DNA from: an uncultured Petrimonas sp.
GTDB lineage: Bacteria > Bacteroidota > Bacteroidia > Bacteroidales > Dysgonomonadaceae
NCBI GenBank assembly: GCA_934621705.1
Contig: CAKTUP010000112.1
Coordinates: forward strand, 1 to 6,502
Length of the DNA stretch: 6,502 bases
Direction: 5' to 3'
The notes below the pieces were generated by a model that saw nothing but the letters and a program-made list of their open reading frames with translations, made no database searches and was not told where the DNA came from. This document shows positions 6,152 through 6,502 of the stretch, one piece after another. The position numbers and the translations under genes are program-made. The first letter of the stretch is position 1, and the number at the start of each line of letters is the position of its first letter.

Positions 6152-6502
6152 CTACAGTTCAAACGATGCCCTGACGCCAACTTCTCTGAACTTGGTTTTA
6201 TGAAAGGAGCAGAATATTGCTGCATTTGCAGTTTTGAAAAACCGGTTACCAACACCGTAACCAAATTCAGTGTACGAAACAATATAAGGTGTGTATAACT
6301 GACTTACGTACAAACGTTCTCTGTTGATGTAGTCTGAGATTAAAGGGACGTTACGTAATATGAGAAAAGGAGTTTCAAGCATAAAATGTCCTTGTACGTA
6401 TGTATCCGAAGCGTTGTACAAATGTCGGTTCAGCAAGTTAAAAGTCCCTCCGATTCCGTCCTGCCAGTTATCGGGGAAGTTGTTTTTGGCAAAAAACGTG
6501 AA
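6152..6502 (-). CDS. C-terminus of a DUF5686-like outer-membrane protein (partial)
   Basis: The last 116 residues of a minus-strand gene are visible; the frame is open to the window edge and the start lies beyond it. The stop (TAG) is at 6154-6152. The sequence has the alternating pattern and aromatic content of outer-membrane beta strands and ends in ASFEL, close to the terminal aromatic signature of such proteins. Segments such as WQDGIGGTFNLLNRHLYNAS, ERLYVSQLYTPY and YTEFGYGVGNRFF, followed by EVGVRASFEL, recall the C-terminal barrel of DUF5686 proteins, which often carry an N-terminal carboxypeptidase-regulatory-like domain. The family call is from memory of its pattern, so another barrel family is possible. 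The gene converges on the SQR unit and is therefore not part of its operon. Confidence 0.7.
   Translation of the reverse strand, partial: FTFFAKNNFPDNWQDGIGGTFNLLNRHLYNASDTYVQGHFMLETPFLILRNVPLISDYINRERLYVSQLYTPYIVSYTEFGYGVGNRFFKTANAAIFCSFHKTKFREVGVRASFEL

Overview
The window looks like a chromosomal segment from a member of the Bacteroidota, probably the order Bacteroidales. Three transcription units start behind exact copies of the Bacteroidota -7 promoter box (TAnnTTTG). None of the starts has a strong Shine-Dalgarno sequence, and the base composition is moderately AT-rich. The gene content also fits: a PadR/PspC pair, a DUF389 membrane protein, and the tail of an outer-membrane protein resembling DUF5686. 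The genus cannot be fixed from sequence reading alone.

Layout, left to right. Bases 1-259 are AT-rich upstream DNA ending in a promoter. Bases 260-2607 hold a two-gene operon with a 4-bp ATGA overlap: a small PadR-type repressor, then a 660-residue membrane protein with two PspC domains and a large C-terminal domain. A strong intrinsic terminator follows (2641-2677), then a gene-free, palindrome-rich spacer. A monocistronic DUF389 membrane protein occupies 2924-4270. A third promoter, overlapped by a perfect 11-1-11 inverted repeat, drives a sulfide:quinone oxidoreductase-like flavoprotein (4392-5848). That gene is split by a frameshift at about 4716-4721. Behind it lies a 52-residue cationic, hydrophobic small protein (5877-6035) that standard ORF length cut-offs would miss. 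The unit ends in a long perfect hairpin with a T-run (6073-6121). The last 351 bases encode, on the minus strand, the C-terminus of a protein resembling DUF5686 outer-membrane proteins; its start lies beyond the window.

How the genes may work together. The PadR/PspC operon looks like an autoregulated envelope-stress module. The SQR-like enzyme and the small protein form a separate unit that probably passes electrons from sulfide, or a related thiol, to the quinone pool at the inner face of the membrane. All three cysteines expected of the SQR family survive once the frame is restored, so the break is either very recent or a sequencing error. The observations most worth following up are the small protein behind the SQR gene, the operator-like dyad on its promoter, and the status of the frameshift. 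I see no CRISPR array, tRNA, rRNA, transposase or phage gene.
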